From assembly GCF_013302895.1 (NCBI RefSeq), contig NZ_VJOK01000001.1, positions 4,930,351-4,994,350 of the forward strand: DNA of 64,000 nucleotides, given 5' to 3'. Each line of letters starts with the position of its first letter. The first letter of the stretch is position 1. Source of the stretch: Streptomyces albus subsp. chlorinus (lineage in GTDB: Bacteria > Actinomycetota > Actinomycetes > Streptomycetales > Streptomycetaceae). This document shows positions 49,402 through 58,685 of this stretch, one piece after another. The position numbers and the translations under genes are program-made. The notes beneath the pieces were generated by a model. The model had not been told where the DNA came from. It made no database searches and worked only from the letters and a program-made list of their open reading frames with translations.

Positions 49402-50472
49402 ATGAACTCCCTGACCAAGGAAGCGGACGTACCGGCCCCGCGCGACGCGGCCGACGAGGGCGCCTTCCTCTCGGTGCGCGACCTGTACGTGCACTTCGAC
49501 ACCGAGGACGGCACCGTCAAGGCCGTGGACGGGCTCTCCTTCGACGTGGAACGCGGCCGTACCCTCGGCATCGTCGGCGAGTCCGGCTCCGGCAAGTCGG
49601 TCACCAACCTGTCCATCCTCGGCCTGCACAACCCGCGGACCACCGCCGTGTCGGGGAAGATCCTGCTGGACGGCCAGGAGCTGACCGGCGCCCGCGAGAA
49701 GACGCTGGAATCGCTGCGCGGCAACAAGATGGCGATGATCTTCCAGGACGCGCTGACCGCCCTGTCGCCGTACTACACGATCGGCCGGCAGATCGCGGAG
49801 CCGTACCGCAAGCACATGGGCGTCTCCAAGCGGGAGGCGCACCTGCGGGCCATCGAGATGCTGGACAAGGTCGGCATCCCCAACGCCAAGACGCGGGTCA
49901 ACGACTACCCGCACCAGTTCTCCGGCGGTATGCGGCAGCGCGCGATGATCGCCATGGCGCTGGTGTGCAATCCGGACCTGCTGATCGCGGACGAGCCCAC
50001 CACCGCGCTCGATGTGACCGTCCAGGCGCAGATCCTCGACCTGCTCAAGGACCTCCAGCAGGAGTTCGGCTCCGCGATCATCTTCATCACCCACGACCTC
50101 GGCGTCATCGCGAACGTGGCCGACGACATCCTGGTGATGTACGGGGGACGCGCCGTCGAGCGCGGCTCGGTCAGCGAGGTGCTGCGCGCCCCCCAGCACC
50201 CCTACACCTGGGGCCTGCTCACCTCGATGCCGCGGCTGACCGGCGACGTCAACGAGGAGCTGACGCCGATCCACGGCTCCCCGCCCAGCCTGCTCGCGCC
50301 GCCCCCGGGCTGCCCCTTCCACCCGCGCTGCGACTACAAGGACGCGGTCGAGGGCCGGTCCTGCGCCGGCGACCGGCCGCTGCTGCCGGACGGGCGCGGC
50401 GCCGCCTGCCATCTGACGGCGGAGCAGAAGCGCACGTTCTTCATCGAGCAGATCAAGCCCAGGCTGAGCTAG
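49402..50472 (+). CDS. bldKD: Oligopeptide ABC ATPase, BldKD-like (OppD type)
   Basis: 356 residues: Walker A G-E-S-G-S-G-K-S, F-Q-D-A-L-T-A-L-S-P, F-S-G-G-M-R-Q-R, A-D-E-P-T-T-A-L-D, T-H-D-L-G-V-I, and the Cys-containing C-terminus (G-C-P-F-H-P-R-C). It energises the transporter with the next gene. Codon usage is normal for the organism; it lacks the converted tracts seen in transporters 1 and 2. Confidence 0.88.
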   Translation: MNSLTKEADVPAPRDAADEGAFLSVRDLYVHFDTEDGTVKAVDGLSFDVERGRTLGIVGESGSGKSVTNLSILGLHNPRTTAVSGKILLDGQELTGAREKTLESLRGNKMAMIFQDALTALSPYYTIGRQIAEPYRKHMGVSKREAHLRAIEMLDKVGIPNAKTRVNDYPHQFSGGMRQRAMIAMALVCNPDLLIADEPTTALDVTVQAQILDLLKDLQQEFGSAIIFITHDLGVIANVADDILVMYGGRAVERGSVSEVLRAPQHPYTWGLLTSMPRLTGDVNEELTPIHGSPPSLLAPPPGCPFHPRCDYKDAVEGRSCAGDRPLLPDGRGAACHLTAEQKRTFFIEQIKPRLS

Positions 50473-50497
50473 GACAGGCAGAGGGAGAACCAGACCA

Positions 50498-51658
50498 ATG
50501 AGTGAAGACCTCACCCTGACCCAGCACGGCGAGGGCTCGTCCGAGGGCGCCCGGCCCGCCCGCAGGGGGGAGCCGCTGCTGAGGGCCGAGAAGCTGGCCA
50601 AACACTTCCCGATCATGGGGGGTTTCCCCTTCAAGCGGAAGGTGGGCGAGGTCCAGGCCGTCTCCGGGATCGACCTGGAGGTGCACGCGGGCGAGAGCTT
50701 CGGCCTCGTCGGTGAGTCCGGCTGCGGCAAGTCCACCACGGGGCGGCTGCTGACCCGGCTCCTGGAGCCCACCGGCGGCACCATCAGCTACGCGGGGCAG
50801 GACATCACGCACGCCACGCGCAAGCAGATGGCGCCGATCCGCTCCGAGATCCAGATGATCTTCCAGGACCCGTACTCGTCGCTCAACCCGCGGCAGACGG
50901 TCGGCGCCATCATCGGCGGCCCCATGGAGGTCAACGGCATCAATCCGCCGGGCGGGCGCGAGAAGCGCATCCGCGAGCTGCTGGAGACCGTCGGCCTCAA
51001 CCCCGAGCACTACAACCGCTTCCCGCACGAGTTCTCCGGCGGCCAGCGCCAGCGCATCGGCGTCGCCCGGGCGCTCGCGCTGGAGCCCAAGCTGATCGTG
51101 GCCGACGAGCCCGTCTCGGCGCTGGATGTCTCCATCCAGGCGCAGGTCGTCAACCTGCTCCAGAAGGTCCAGCGCGAGATGGGCATCGCCTTCGTCTTCA
51201 TCGCCCACGACCTGGCGATCGTGCGCCACTTCTCCGAGCGGGTGGCCGTGATGTACCTCGGCAAGATCGTCGAGGTGGGGGAGCGGGAGGCCATCTACAG
51301 CCGCCCCCGCCACCCCTACACGCACGCGCTGCTGTCCGCCGTGCCGGAGGCCGTGCTGGCCGGGGAGGAGCAGTCGGGCGGCGAGGGCAAGGAGCGCATC
51401 CGCCTGGCGGGCGACGTGCCCTCGCCGATCAACCCGCCCTCGGGCTGCCGCTTCCGCACCCGGTGCTGGAAGGCCCAGGACAAGTGCGCCACCGAGGAGC
51501 CCCCGCTCGTGCGGATTCCGGGCAACGAGGAGGGCCACCTGACGGCCTGCCACTTCCCGGAGGAGCCGACCATCGCGGCCCGCGAGGAGGACATCGTGCT
51601 GGACAAGGCCCTCAAGGCGATGGAGGACGCCCCCGCGGACACGGCGAAGAAGAGCTGA
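50498..51658 (+). CDS. bldKE: Oligopeptide ABC ATPase, BldKE-like (OppF type)
   Basis: 386 residues: Walker A G-E-S-G-C-G-K-S, F-Q-D-P-Y-S-S-L-N-P, F-S-G-G-Q-R-Q-R, A-D-E-P-V-S-A-L-D, H-D-L-A-I-V-R-H and C-terminal G-C-R-F-R-T-R-C-W. Last gene of the operon. Its stop codon lies inside a 19-bp direct repeat (GAAGAGCTGAGGCCGGGGA), repeated 2.5 times at 51649-51698. Confidence 0.88.
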   Translation: MSEDLTLTQHGEGSSEGARPARRGEPLLRAEKLAKHFPIMGGFPFKRKVGEVQAVSGIDLEVHAGESFGLVGESGCGKSTTGRLLTRLLEPTGGTISYAGQDITHATRKQMAPIRSEIQMIFQDPYSSLNPRQTVGAIIGGPMEVNGINPPGGREKRIRELLETVGLNPEHYNRFPHEFSGGQRQRIGVARALALEPKLIVADEPVSALDVSIQAQVVNLLQKVQREMGIAFVFIAHDLAIVRHFSERVAVMYLGKIVEVGEREAIYSRPRHPYTHALLSAVPEAVLAGEEQSGGEGKERIRLAGDVPSPINPPSGCRFRTRCWKAQDKCATEEPPLVRIPGNEEGHLTACHFPEEPTIAAREEDIVLDKALKAMEDAPADTAKKS

Positions 51659-51698
51659 GGCCGGGGAGAAGAGCTGAGGCCGGGGAGAAGAGGTGAGG
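51649..51698. repeat. 19-bp direct repeat spanning the bldKE stop codon
   Basis: GAAGAGCTGAGGCCGGGGA at 51649-51667 and 51668-51686, and a partial third copy to 51698. The first copy contains the stop codon (TGA at 51656). Simple slippage duplication is likely; each copy preserves an in-line TGA, so extra copies do not lengthen the protein. Confidence 0.85.
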
Positions 51699-51723
51699 CG
51701 GCGGCGGGCCCGGCCCGCCGCCG
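51699..51723. terminator. Bidirectional terminator between bldKE and the S9 peptidase
   Basis: CGGCGGCGGG (51699-51708) pairs with CCCGCCGCCG (51714-51723) across 5 nt, 6 bp from the end of the convergent peptidase gene. Confidence 0.75.
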
Positions 51724-51728
51724 TGGGC

Positions 51729-53891
51729 TCAGCCCGCCACCCCCAGCGCCCGCTTGAGGAAGCCGACCTGCAGCAGCAGGAGGTTCTCCGCGACCGTGGC
51801 GTCGCTCGCCATGTGGGTGATCCCGCTCAGCGGCAGCACCTCGTGCTGCCGCCCGGCGGCCAGCAGCGCGGAGGACAGCCGCAGCGAGTGGGCGACCACG
51901 ACGTTGTCGTCCGCGAGCCCGTGGATGATCATCAGCGGCCGGTGGGGGCTGTCCTCGGCCACTCCGGACAGTCCCTCGTCGGTGATCAGTGAGGACTCCG
52001 CGTACACCTCGGGGTCGTCCTGCGGGGTGCCGCAGTAGCGCTCGGTGTAGTGGGTGTCGTAGAGCCGCCAGTCCGTGACCGGGGCGCCGGCGATCGCCGC
52101 GTGGAAGACGTCGGGCCGCCGCAGTGCGGCCAGCGCCGCGAGGTAGCCGCCGTACGACCAGCCGCGGATGCCGACCCGGGTCAGGTCGAGCGGGAACTCG
52201 CCGGCCAGCGTGTGCAGGGCCTCGATCTGGTCCTCCAGCGTGACGGTGGCGAGCCGGCGCGCGACGGCCTTCTCCCACCCGGGGCTGTAGCCGGGTGTGC
52301 CGCGGCCGTCGGCGGTGACCACCGCGAAGCCGTGGTCGGCGAACCACTGCGAGGTCAGGTGTGCGTTGTGCGCGGCGACGACGCGCTGCCCGTGCGGTCC
52401 GCCGTAGGGGTCCATCAGCACCGGCAGGGGTCCGTCCGACTCCCGGTAGCCGGTGGGCAGGACGACGGCGGCGGGGATACGCCGTTCGCCGGTGTGCAGC
52501 AGGCGCGGCGCGGTGGCCAGCACGGGCTTCTCGGCGAACGACTCGATGACGCCGAGCGGCGCCAGGTCCTTCTCCCGCAGCACCACGACGCGTGCCCCGG
52601 GGCGCGCCGGGGTCGCGGTGGACAGCACCAGCGTGCCGCCGCCCCGCACCGCGGAGGCCAGGTGCGGGGCGTCCTCGTCCGCGACGCGCGCCGCCTCGCC
52701 GCCGGCCAGCGGCACCCGGTACACCCCGATGTCGCCGGGCCTGGTACGGAGGGCGGGGTCGCCGCCGTCGCCCTCGGACGCGGTGACGAGGACGTCCTCG
52801 GCACCGATGTCGAGGACGGCCCGCACGTGCAGCCGTCCGGTCGTGAGCCGCCGTGCGCCCGCCATGAGCACGCGTGCGCCCGCGGTCCCCTGGCCCTCGT
52901 CGGTGATGCGGACCAGGCTTCCGTCCGGGGCCCAGGCCGGGACCCCGCCGAAGAGTTCCAGCCAGATTCGATCATTCTCGGTGAGTGTGACGGAAGTCGC
53001 ACCCGTGGTGGTGTCCACGCTCAGATAGGCCGCCTCGCGCTGGTCCCTGCTCTGCACCAGCAGCAGCGGCGGCCCGGCCGGGGACCAGTGCACGCGGGCG
53101 AGGTAGGGGTGGCGCTCGCGGTCCCACACCACCTCGGTCCGCGTGCCGTCGAGCCCGATCAGATGCAGCGTGACCTCGGCGTTCCCGGTGCCGGCCGCCG
53201 GGTAGGCGACCCGGGCCGGCTCCTGGTGCGGATGGGCGGGGTCGGCCAGGGACCAGCGGCGTACGGGGGCGTCGTCGACCCGTGCCACCAGCAGCCGGGT
53301 GGAGTCCGGTGCCCACCAGTGGCCGCGGGTCCGGGACATCTCCTCGGCGGCGATGAACTCCGCGAGCCCCCAGGTGACGGTGTCGCTCCCGGGCTCAGCG
53401 AGCGCACGGTCGTCCTTCCCGGAGGCGGCGGTCACCCGCAGGGCGCCCCCCGCCACATAGGCGATGTGCCGGCCGTCGGGGGAGGGGCGCGGGTCCACCA
53501 CGGGAGCCGGTGCGGGCAGCTCGCGCGCCTGCCCGGTGAGGAGGTCGGCCACGAAGAGGCGCCCCGACAGGGAGAACGCGGCCATCGTCACGGAGGTGTC
53601 GGTGGCATATCCGACGATTCCGGCCGTGCCCTCGCGGCTCCGCTCCCGCCGGGCGCGCTCCTCGGCGGACAGCTCCTCCTCCGCCCCGCCCAGCAGCGCC
53701 CCGGGGTCGGCCGCGAGGCGCTCGGCACCGCCGGCCACGTCCCGCACCCAGAGCCGGTGCGCGCGGTCGGAGCCGTCACGGGAGCGAAGGAAGACCACGC
53801 GTGAGCCGTCCGGGGAGACGGTGAAGGACCGCGGGGCACCAAGTGTGAATCTGTGGGTACGGGCGTGCTGCTGCGGGAAAGTCGTAGCCAT
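51729..53891 (-). CDS. S9-family prolyl oligopeptidase / dipeptidyl-peptidase IV-like
   Basis: 720 residues from the ATG at 53891. An N-terminal beta-propeller half (F-T-V-S-P-D-G-S-R-V-V-F, L-F-V-A-D-L-L, P-S-P-D-G-R-H-I-A-Y, E-M-S-R-T-R-G-H-W-W-A-P-D) carries the DPP4-like double-Glu region E-F-I-A-A-E-E-M. The C-terminal hydrolase has nucleophile G-W-S579-Y-G-G, Asp in A-D-D-N-V and His in G-I-T-H-M. No signal peptide, so cytosolic: probably releases dipeptides from peptides, a natural partner for the oligopeptide importers next to it. It converges with bldKE. Confidence 0.95.
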   Translation of the reverse strand: MATTFPQQHARTHRFTLGAPRSFTVSPDGSRVVFLRSRDGSDRAHRLWVRDVAGGAERLAADPGALLGGAEEELSAEERARRERSREGTAGIVGYATDTSVTMAAFSLSGRLFVADLLTGQARELPAPAPVVDPRPSPDGRHIAYVAGGALRVTAASGKDDRALAEPGSDTVTWGLAEFIAAEEMSRTRGHWWAPDSTRLLVARVDDAPVRRWSLADPAHPHQEPARVAYPAAGTGNAEVTLHLIGLDGTRTEVVWDRERHPYLARVHWSPAGPPLLLVQSRDQREAAYLSVDTTTGATSVTLTENDRIWLELFGGVPAWAPDGSLVRITDEGQGTAGARVLMAGARRLTTGRLHVRAVLDIGAEDVLVTASEGDGGDPALRTRPGDIGVYRVPLAGGEAARVADEDAPHLASAVRGGGTLVLSTATPARPGARVVVLREKDLAPLGVIESFAEKPVLATAPRLLHTGERRIPAAVVLPTGYRESDGPLPVLMDPYGGPHGQRVVAAHNAHLTSQWFADHGFAVVTADGRGTPGYSPGWEKAVARRLATVTLEDQIEALHTLAGEFPLDLTRVGIRGWSYGGYLAALAALRRPDVFHAAIAGAPVTDWRLYDTHYTERYCGTPQDDPEVYAESSLITDEGLSGVAEDSPHRPLMIIHGLADDNVVVAHSLRLSSALLAAGRQHEVLPLSGITHMASDATVAENLLLLQVGFLKRALGVAG

Positions 53892-54167
53892 GCGGCCGAC
53901 CGTACTGTGCTCCAGCCGGGCTGTGATCCACTCCGGATGCTCTCCGGGACACCGCTCCGGCCGCTCGTGTGTGGCTGGAACTGAATATGCGCCCCTCGTC
54001 TGCACCTGTGCACCGAGCCGTGCGGTCACCCGGATAATTATGATCCGTTGCGCATGGTGAGTGCTGGGTATGAAGCCGGTGGCTCCTCCATGCCGGAGGC
54101 GCGCTGCCGTGTCCGTGTGACCCGTACCGATCCCGTACCGACCGTGCGTACTTGGAGGTGAACCGCC
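53892..54167. other. Divergent promoter region, 276 bp
   Basis: Lies between the peptidase (minus) and a small membrane protein gene (plus). An AT-rich patch, GGATAATTATGATCC, at about 54031-54045 is the probable promoter core for one or both. No gene, repeat or clear operator. Confidence 0.4.
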
Positions 54168-54362
54168 GTGGCACTCTCGATTTCGGCGGTGGTGCTGCTG
54201 GCGATCATCGTCATCCTGCTCGTCAGGAAATCCGGGCTCAAGGCCGGACACGCGGTGATCTGCGTGCTGTTGGGTTTCTATCTCGCCAGTTCGTCGGTCG
54301 CCCCCACGATCAACGATCTGACCTCCAATGTCGCCGGGATGATCGGGCAGCTCAAATTCTGA
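54168..54362 (+). CDS. 64-residue conserved small membrane protein
   Basis: GTG at 54168 with GGAGGTGA 6-7 nt upstream. Hydrophobic segment S-A-V-V-L-L-A-I-I-V-I-L-L-V, then R-K-S-G-L-K-A-G-H-A-V and a second membrane segment V-L-L-G-F-Y-L-A-S-S, ending in L-T-S-N-V-A-G-M-I-G-Q-L. A Streptomyces-type small protein of unknown function with two possible TM helices. Stands alone between the peptidase and mshB. Confidence 0.78.
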   Translation: MALSISAVVLLAIIVILLVRKSGLKAGHAVICVLLGFYLASSSVAPTINDLTSNVAGMIGQLKF

Positions 54363-54490
54363 GCCGCGCGCCCCGCCTTCCCTGTGGCCCCGCTCGCCAT
54401 GCCCCGTCTGTCTCATATCCCCCACATCCCGCGTACCCCGGGAACCCCTCGCTGCGGAGTGCGGTACCGCAGGCGTCGTAGGCTCGGGGT

Positions 54491-55516
54491 ATGACCGCTG
54501 CGTTTCCCCCGGGGGCGGCCCCCGGCTCACCGGCCGCCCCCGCGCCGGCCGTCCCCGAGCGCCGTCTGCTGCTGGTGCACGCGCACCCGGACGACGAGTC
54601 GATCACCACTGGCGCCACCATGGCCAAATACGCGGCGGAGGGCGCCCACGTCACCCTCGTCACCTGCACCCTGGGCGAGGAGGGCGAGGTCATCCCGGAC
54701 GGGCTGGCACACCTGGCGCCCGACCAGGACGACACCCTCGGCCCGCACCGCGTCGGCGAACTGGCCGCCGCCATGCGCGCGTTGGGCGTCACCGACCACC
54801 GCTTCCTCGGCGGACCCGGCCGCTACCGCGACTCCGGCATGATGGGCGCCCCCACCAACGACCGCCCCGGCTGCTTCTGGCAGGCCGACCTCGACGAGGC
54901 CGCCCGCCTGCTCGCCGCCGTGCTGCGCGAGGTGCGCCCCCAGGTCGTCATCACCTACGGCCCCGACGGCGGCTACGGGCACCCCGACCACATCAAGGCC
55001 CACCGTGTGACCATGCGCGCCGTCGAACTCGCGGCCCAGGAGAGCGGCACCGCCAAGGGCGGCACCGCGAAGGGCGGCACGGGGACGGGCGGCACCGGCG
55101 GGGGCGGCGCGCCGCACCAGGTGCGGCGCGTCTACTGGAACGTCGTCCCGCGCCCCGTCCTGGACGAGGGCTTCGCCCGGCTCCGCGCCGCCGCCGACGA
55201 CGGCGAGGTGTTCCCCTTCCCCGGCTTCGCCGGCGAGACCGGCCTCGCCCGGCCCGACGACGTGCCCGGAGTGGTGGAGAGCGCCGACGAGGTCGACGTC
55301 ACGGTGGACGCCCGCGAGTACCTGGCGGCCAAGGCGGCGGCGATGACCGCCCACGAGACCCAGATCTCCGTACGGGCCACCTCGTACGGCCCCTGCTTCG
55401 CCCTCTCCAACGGGCTGGGCCAGCCGATGATCGGCACCGAGTTCTTCCAGCGCGCGGACCGCGACGGCGGCGGACCGGCCGGACACGAGGACCTGTTCGC
55501 CGGGGTGGAACTGTGA
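54491..55516 (+). CDS. mshB: Mycothiol biosynthesis deacetylase MshB (GlcNAc-Ins deacetylase)
   Basis: 341 residues. The zinc motif A-H32-P-D-D35-E near the N-terminus and G-Y-G-H-P-D-H (third ligand) are characteristic, with the MshB-specific W-N-V-V-P-R-P and F-A-L-S-N-G-L-G-Q-P. It removes the acetyl group from GlcNAc-inositol, the second enzyme of mycothiol synthesis, in the cytosol. A low-complexity insert (G-T-A-K-G-G-T repeats, about 190-205) is unusual but lies in a variable loop. Its stop overlaps the GTG of the next gene (GTGA). Confidence 0.95.
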   Translation: MTAAFPPGAAPGSPAAPAPAVPERRLLLVHAHPDDESITTGATMAKYAAEGAHVTLVTCTLGEEGEVIPDGLAHLAPDQDDTLGPHRVGELAAAMRALGVTDHRFLGGPGRYRDSGMMGAPTNDRPGCFWQADLDEAARLLAAVLREVRPQVVITYGPDGGYGHPDHIKAHRVTMRAVELAAQESGTAKGGTAKGGTGTGGTGGGGAPHQVRRVYWNVVPRPVLDEGFARLRAAADDGEVFPFPGFAGETGLARPDDVPGVVESADEVDVTVDAREYLAAKAAAMTAHETQISVRATSYGPCFALSNGLGQPMIGTEFFQRADRDGGGPAGHEDLFAGVEL

Positions 55517-55923
55517 GCGCGGTGAGCCCGGACACCGGGGAGTGGGGCGCGTACCCGCGCGGGCAGGGCGCCCGGATCGCGGTCTACGCGGCCCTCGTGG
55601 TGCTCGGCCTGCTCACCGGCGCCGCCGGAACCCTCGTCCAGGACGGCTGGTTCCCGCTGGGTCTGCTGCTCGCGCTGGCCGCCGCCACCGGCCTCTTCTG
55701 GGGCGGCGCGAAACTGTGCCGCACCAAGGCGGGGGCCGCCGCGCCGGGCGCCGGGTGGGTGGTCGCGGTGCTGCTGATGACGTCCTCGCGGGCCGAGGGC
55801 GATTTCCTCTTCGCCGCCGGACTCGCCAGCTATGTCTACCTGTTCGGCGGCATGCTCGCGGCTGTGATGTGTACCACCATTGCGCTGCCGGCGCCACCCG
55901 TGCCAGTGCGCAAGAACCGCTGA
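55513..55923 (+). CDS. DUF6113-like integral membrane protein
   Basis: 136 residues with four hydrophobic segments (I-A-V-Y-A-A-L-V-V-L-G-L-L-T-G, L-G-L-L-L-A-L-A-A-A-T-G-L, G-W-V-V-A-V-L-L-M-T, Y-L-F-G-G-M-L-A-A-V). G-D-F-L-F-A-A-G and a basic C-terminus are typical of the small membrane protein downstream of mshB in Streptomyces (I recall DUF6113). Coupled to mshB by a 4-base overlap. Function unknown. Confidence 0.85.
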   Translation: MSAVSPDTGEWGAYPRGQGARIAVYAALVVLGLLTGAAGTLVQDGWFPLGLLLALAAATGLFWGGAKLCRTKAGAAAPGAGWVVAVLLMTSSRAEGDFLFAAGLASYVYLFGGMLAAVMCTTIALPAPPVPVRKNR

Positions 55924-56050
55924 GAGGGCCGCCAGCGGGACGATTCCGTGGTCGCGGGGCCCCTGCCCGGTGCCCCCAGTACAGTGGTGCCGCCGGCGAG
56001 CCGCCTTCGGGCCAACGGGAAGACGGCGAATCCATCCGGGAGTACCTGCT

Positions 56051-58541
56051 TTGAGTCGTGAAACTGACAGTTCGTCCTCCGGGCCCAAGAGGCACGGCAC
56101 CTCGTCGTACCCCTCGGGGACGGAGCCGTACGGTGCCTCGGGCCCCGGCGCGGACCAGGCCGGCCGCGGAGCCGACCCGGCCGCCGGTGCGAAGGCGGAC
56201 GAGCCGAAGACGGAGACGACCCTCACCACCCGCATCCGCATCAACATCCCCGGGTCACGGCCGATCCCGCCCGTGGTGATGCGCACCCCGGTGGGAGACG
56301 ACAGCGACGGGGGCAAGCCCGGCAGAGCCGACAAGGGCACCGCCAAGAGCGACAAGCCCGCCCCCGATCTCGCCGCGGGCAAGCGGGCCACCAGCGGCAA
56401 CAGCGCCTCCGCGGCGTCCCCTTCGCCCGCCGCGCGCCCGGGCGGCACGTCCCCGGCCGCTCCCGCCGGCCCGGCCGCTCCGGCCGCCCCGGGCACCGCC
56501 TCCGCCTCCGCGGCCTCCGGGGGTGGCAGCGGCGCGGGCGGCAAGGGTGCCGAGGGGGACTCCGGGTCCGAGGAGAAGTTCACCCAGCAGACCAGCGACT
56601 GGTTCGCGCCGCGCAAACCGCCGCGGAGCGCCTCCTCGTCCTCGTCGGCGCCGTCCCCGGCGACGCCCTCGTCCCCGGCCTCCTCGGCCCCGCCGTCCCC
56701 GGCGACGCCCTCGTCCCCGGCCTCCTCGGCCCCGCCGTCCTCGCCGTCGCCCCAGGGGGCCGGAGGCGCTTCCGGCCACGGCACGGAGACCACGGGCACG
56801 CACGGACTGCCGGGCACGGCACCCGCGTTCCCGGGCGCCGCCGGCCCGATGGACACCCCCGCCGAGGGGCGCCCCGGATCGACCCGGGCGGCCCCGGGGC
56901 CCCACCACGGGACCGGCCACCGGCGAGATGTCCCTGCCCTCGGTCCCGGGCGCTCCCGGACCGCTCTCCGCCCCCGGTGCTGGTGCCGAAGCCGGTGCCG
57001 GTGCCTACGGCGCGGGCCAGGGCGGCACCGGGCCGGACGCCTACGACCGGGGACCCGGCAACGGCACCACCGACGGCCCCGGCGGCCATGTGCCGGGGGC
57101 CGGCGCGGACTTCGGGCCGGGCGTCCCCGGCCACGGCCCCGGCGGACCGGGGGCAGGCCCCGCTGACACCCCGGTGGCCGGTACGCCGATCGTGCCGGGT
57201 GCGGGTGCGGGTGCGGGTGCCGGTGCGGGTGCCGGTCCTGGTGCTGCTGCGGGCGGGCCGGGTGCGCCGGGCGGGCCGGGTGGACCCGCGGACGAGCCGC
57301 CCGCGGCCTCGACGCTGGGCCTGGGCACCGGTCCTTCCCCGTTCGCGCCCGACGCCGCGGCCCCCGGCGGCGGGGCGCCGCTGTCGAGCGACACCATGGT
57401 CAGCGGCGTCCCCCGGCCCGGATCCGACGGTGGCTCCGCCGCCCCCCCGCCCGGCCCGTCGTCCCCCGCCCCGGCCACGGGCTCCCAGGGCTCGAAGGAC
57501 GGGCCGACGAGCGGGACGAAGAGCGAGAAGAAGGGCGGGAAGAAGGGCGGGAAGAAGGCCGCCGAACCGGCACGCAGGAGCGGGCGTTCCAAGCCGGCGC
57601 TGCTCGGTGCCGCGGTCGTCGTCGTCCTCGGTGTCGCCTACGGCACGGGCCTGCTGCTCGATCACGCGGACGTCCCCAAGGGCACCACGGTGCTCGGCGT
57701 CGAGATCGGCGGGCTGACCAGGCACGAGGCCGTCAACAAGCTGGACTCCGAGCTGGGGGACCGGACGGAGGAACCGTTCAGGATCAAGACGGCCGGCGGC
57801 CTGACCGAGCTGAAACCCGGCGTGGCGGGGGTGACCCTCGACACCGAGGCCACCGTGCGCGCGGCGGCGGGCCGGGACTACAACCCGGTCTCGGTCATCG
57901 GTTCCCTCTTCGGCCGGTCCCGGGAGGCGGACCCGGCGGTGAAGGTGGACGACGCCAAGGTGCGGGCGGCGCTGCGGCCGGTGCTCGCCAAGGCCGAGGG
58001 GAAGTCGCCGTCCGAGGGGATGGTCAGGTTCACCGGCGGCAAGGCCGTCGCGGTCAAGGGCACACCGCACAAGGCCGCCGACATCGGCAAGGCGCCCGCC
58101 GCGCTGGAGAAGGCGTTCGAGCGGCGCGCCACCACCGGCAGGAACGAGCCGGTGCAGCTGCCCGGCACGACGCGCAGGCCCAAGGTGACCGACGCGGAGC
58201 TGGACAAGGCCGTCAACGGCTTCGGCCGTACCGCCATGTCCGGCTGGGTGTGGCTCAAGGCGGGCGACGTGAAGGTGCCCTTCAGCCAGAAGACCATCGG
58301 CACCTTCCTCACCATGCGGGCGGCCGGCGACAGCGGGCGGCTCCAGCCGGTCATCGACCCGGCGAAGCTGAAGGAGACCTACGGCTCGGCGTTCGACAAC
58401 GTGGTGGTCAAGGGCGGCGCCGGCACGGTGAAGATGACGCCCGAGCACGCCGCCGCCGCCATGGTGCAGGCCCTGCGCGAGAAGGCCCCGCCCGAGCCCG
58501 CACAGCGCGTCGCCGAGGTCCCCGGAGCCGTCTCCCGCTGA
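56051..58541 (+). pseudogene. Large membrane protein with PG-binding-type domain; apparent frameshift in the proline-rich region
   Basis: The TTG at 56051 has GGGAG about 8 nt upstream. Frame 1 gives T-T-L-T-T-R-I-R-I-N-I-P-G-S-R-P-I-P and F-T-Q-Q-T-S-D-W-F-A-P-R-K, then a Ser/Ala/Pro tract with a 42-bp in-frame duplication (56650-56691, 56692-56733). Between about 56880 and 56925 the sensible reading moves to another frame (T-T-G-P-A-T-G-E-M-S-L-P-S). That frame continues to a TM segment (L-L-G-A-A-V-V-V-V-L-G-V) and a C-terminal domain (T-V-L-G-V-E-I-G-G-L) like PG_binding_4 proteins. Together the frames make one plausible protein, so a one-base indel is likely: a real mutation or a base-calling error in a G/C run. 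Alternatively a shorter protein starts at ATG 56930. A cell-wall role is inference. Confidence 0.7.
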
Positions 58542-58571
58542 GGCCCGCGAACCGGACGAAGGGCCGCCCCG

Positions 58572-58590
58572 CCACCGCGCGGGGCGCCCC
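58572..58590 (+). repeat. Left copy of a 19-bp direct repeat flanking the 58.6-62.8 kb insertion
   Basis: CCACCGCGCGGGGCGCCCC occurs here and, without mismatch, at 62748-62766; similarity continues to the right of both (GGAGTGGGG). Just after the preceding gene it also forms part of a terminator. A 17-bp unit (GGGGCGCCCCTTCGGGT) is repeated twice at 58581-58614, and GGCGCCCC (58583-58590) can pair with GGGGCGCC (58598-58605). Confidence 0.7.
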
Positions 58591-58605
58591 TTCGGGTGGG
58601 GCGCC
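58583..58605 (+). terminator. Terminator of the membrane-protein gene
   Basis: GGCGCCCC (58583-58590) and GGGGCGCC (58598-58605) form an 8-bp stem with a 7-nt loop, 42 bp after the stop at 58541. Confidence 0.6.
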
Positions 58606-58685
58606 CCTTCGGGTGGGGCGGAGTGGGGCGGTTGCGCGTCCGGAATCTTCCTCCGGCGGGCTGCCGGGCCAGTAGGGTGCCCGGC

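Noticed and set aside
46302..49727. 1141-residue minus-strand open frame
   Set aside because: A GC3 shadow of the bldK-like genes on the plus strand; composition is Val/Leu/Asp/Gly-rich without domains.
56860..56930. Programmed ribosomal frameshift site
   Set aside because: No slippery heptamer plus downstream structure recognised; an indel or a base-calling error in a G/C run is simpler.
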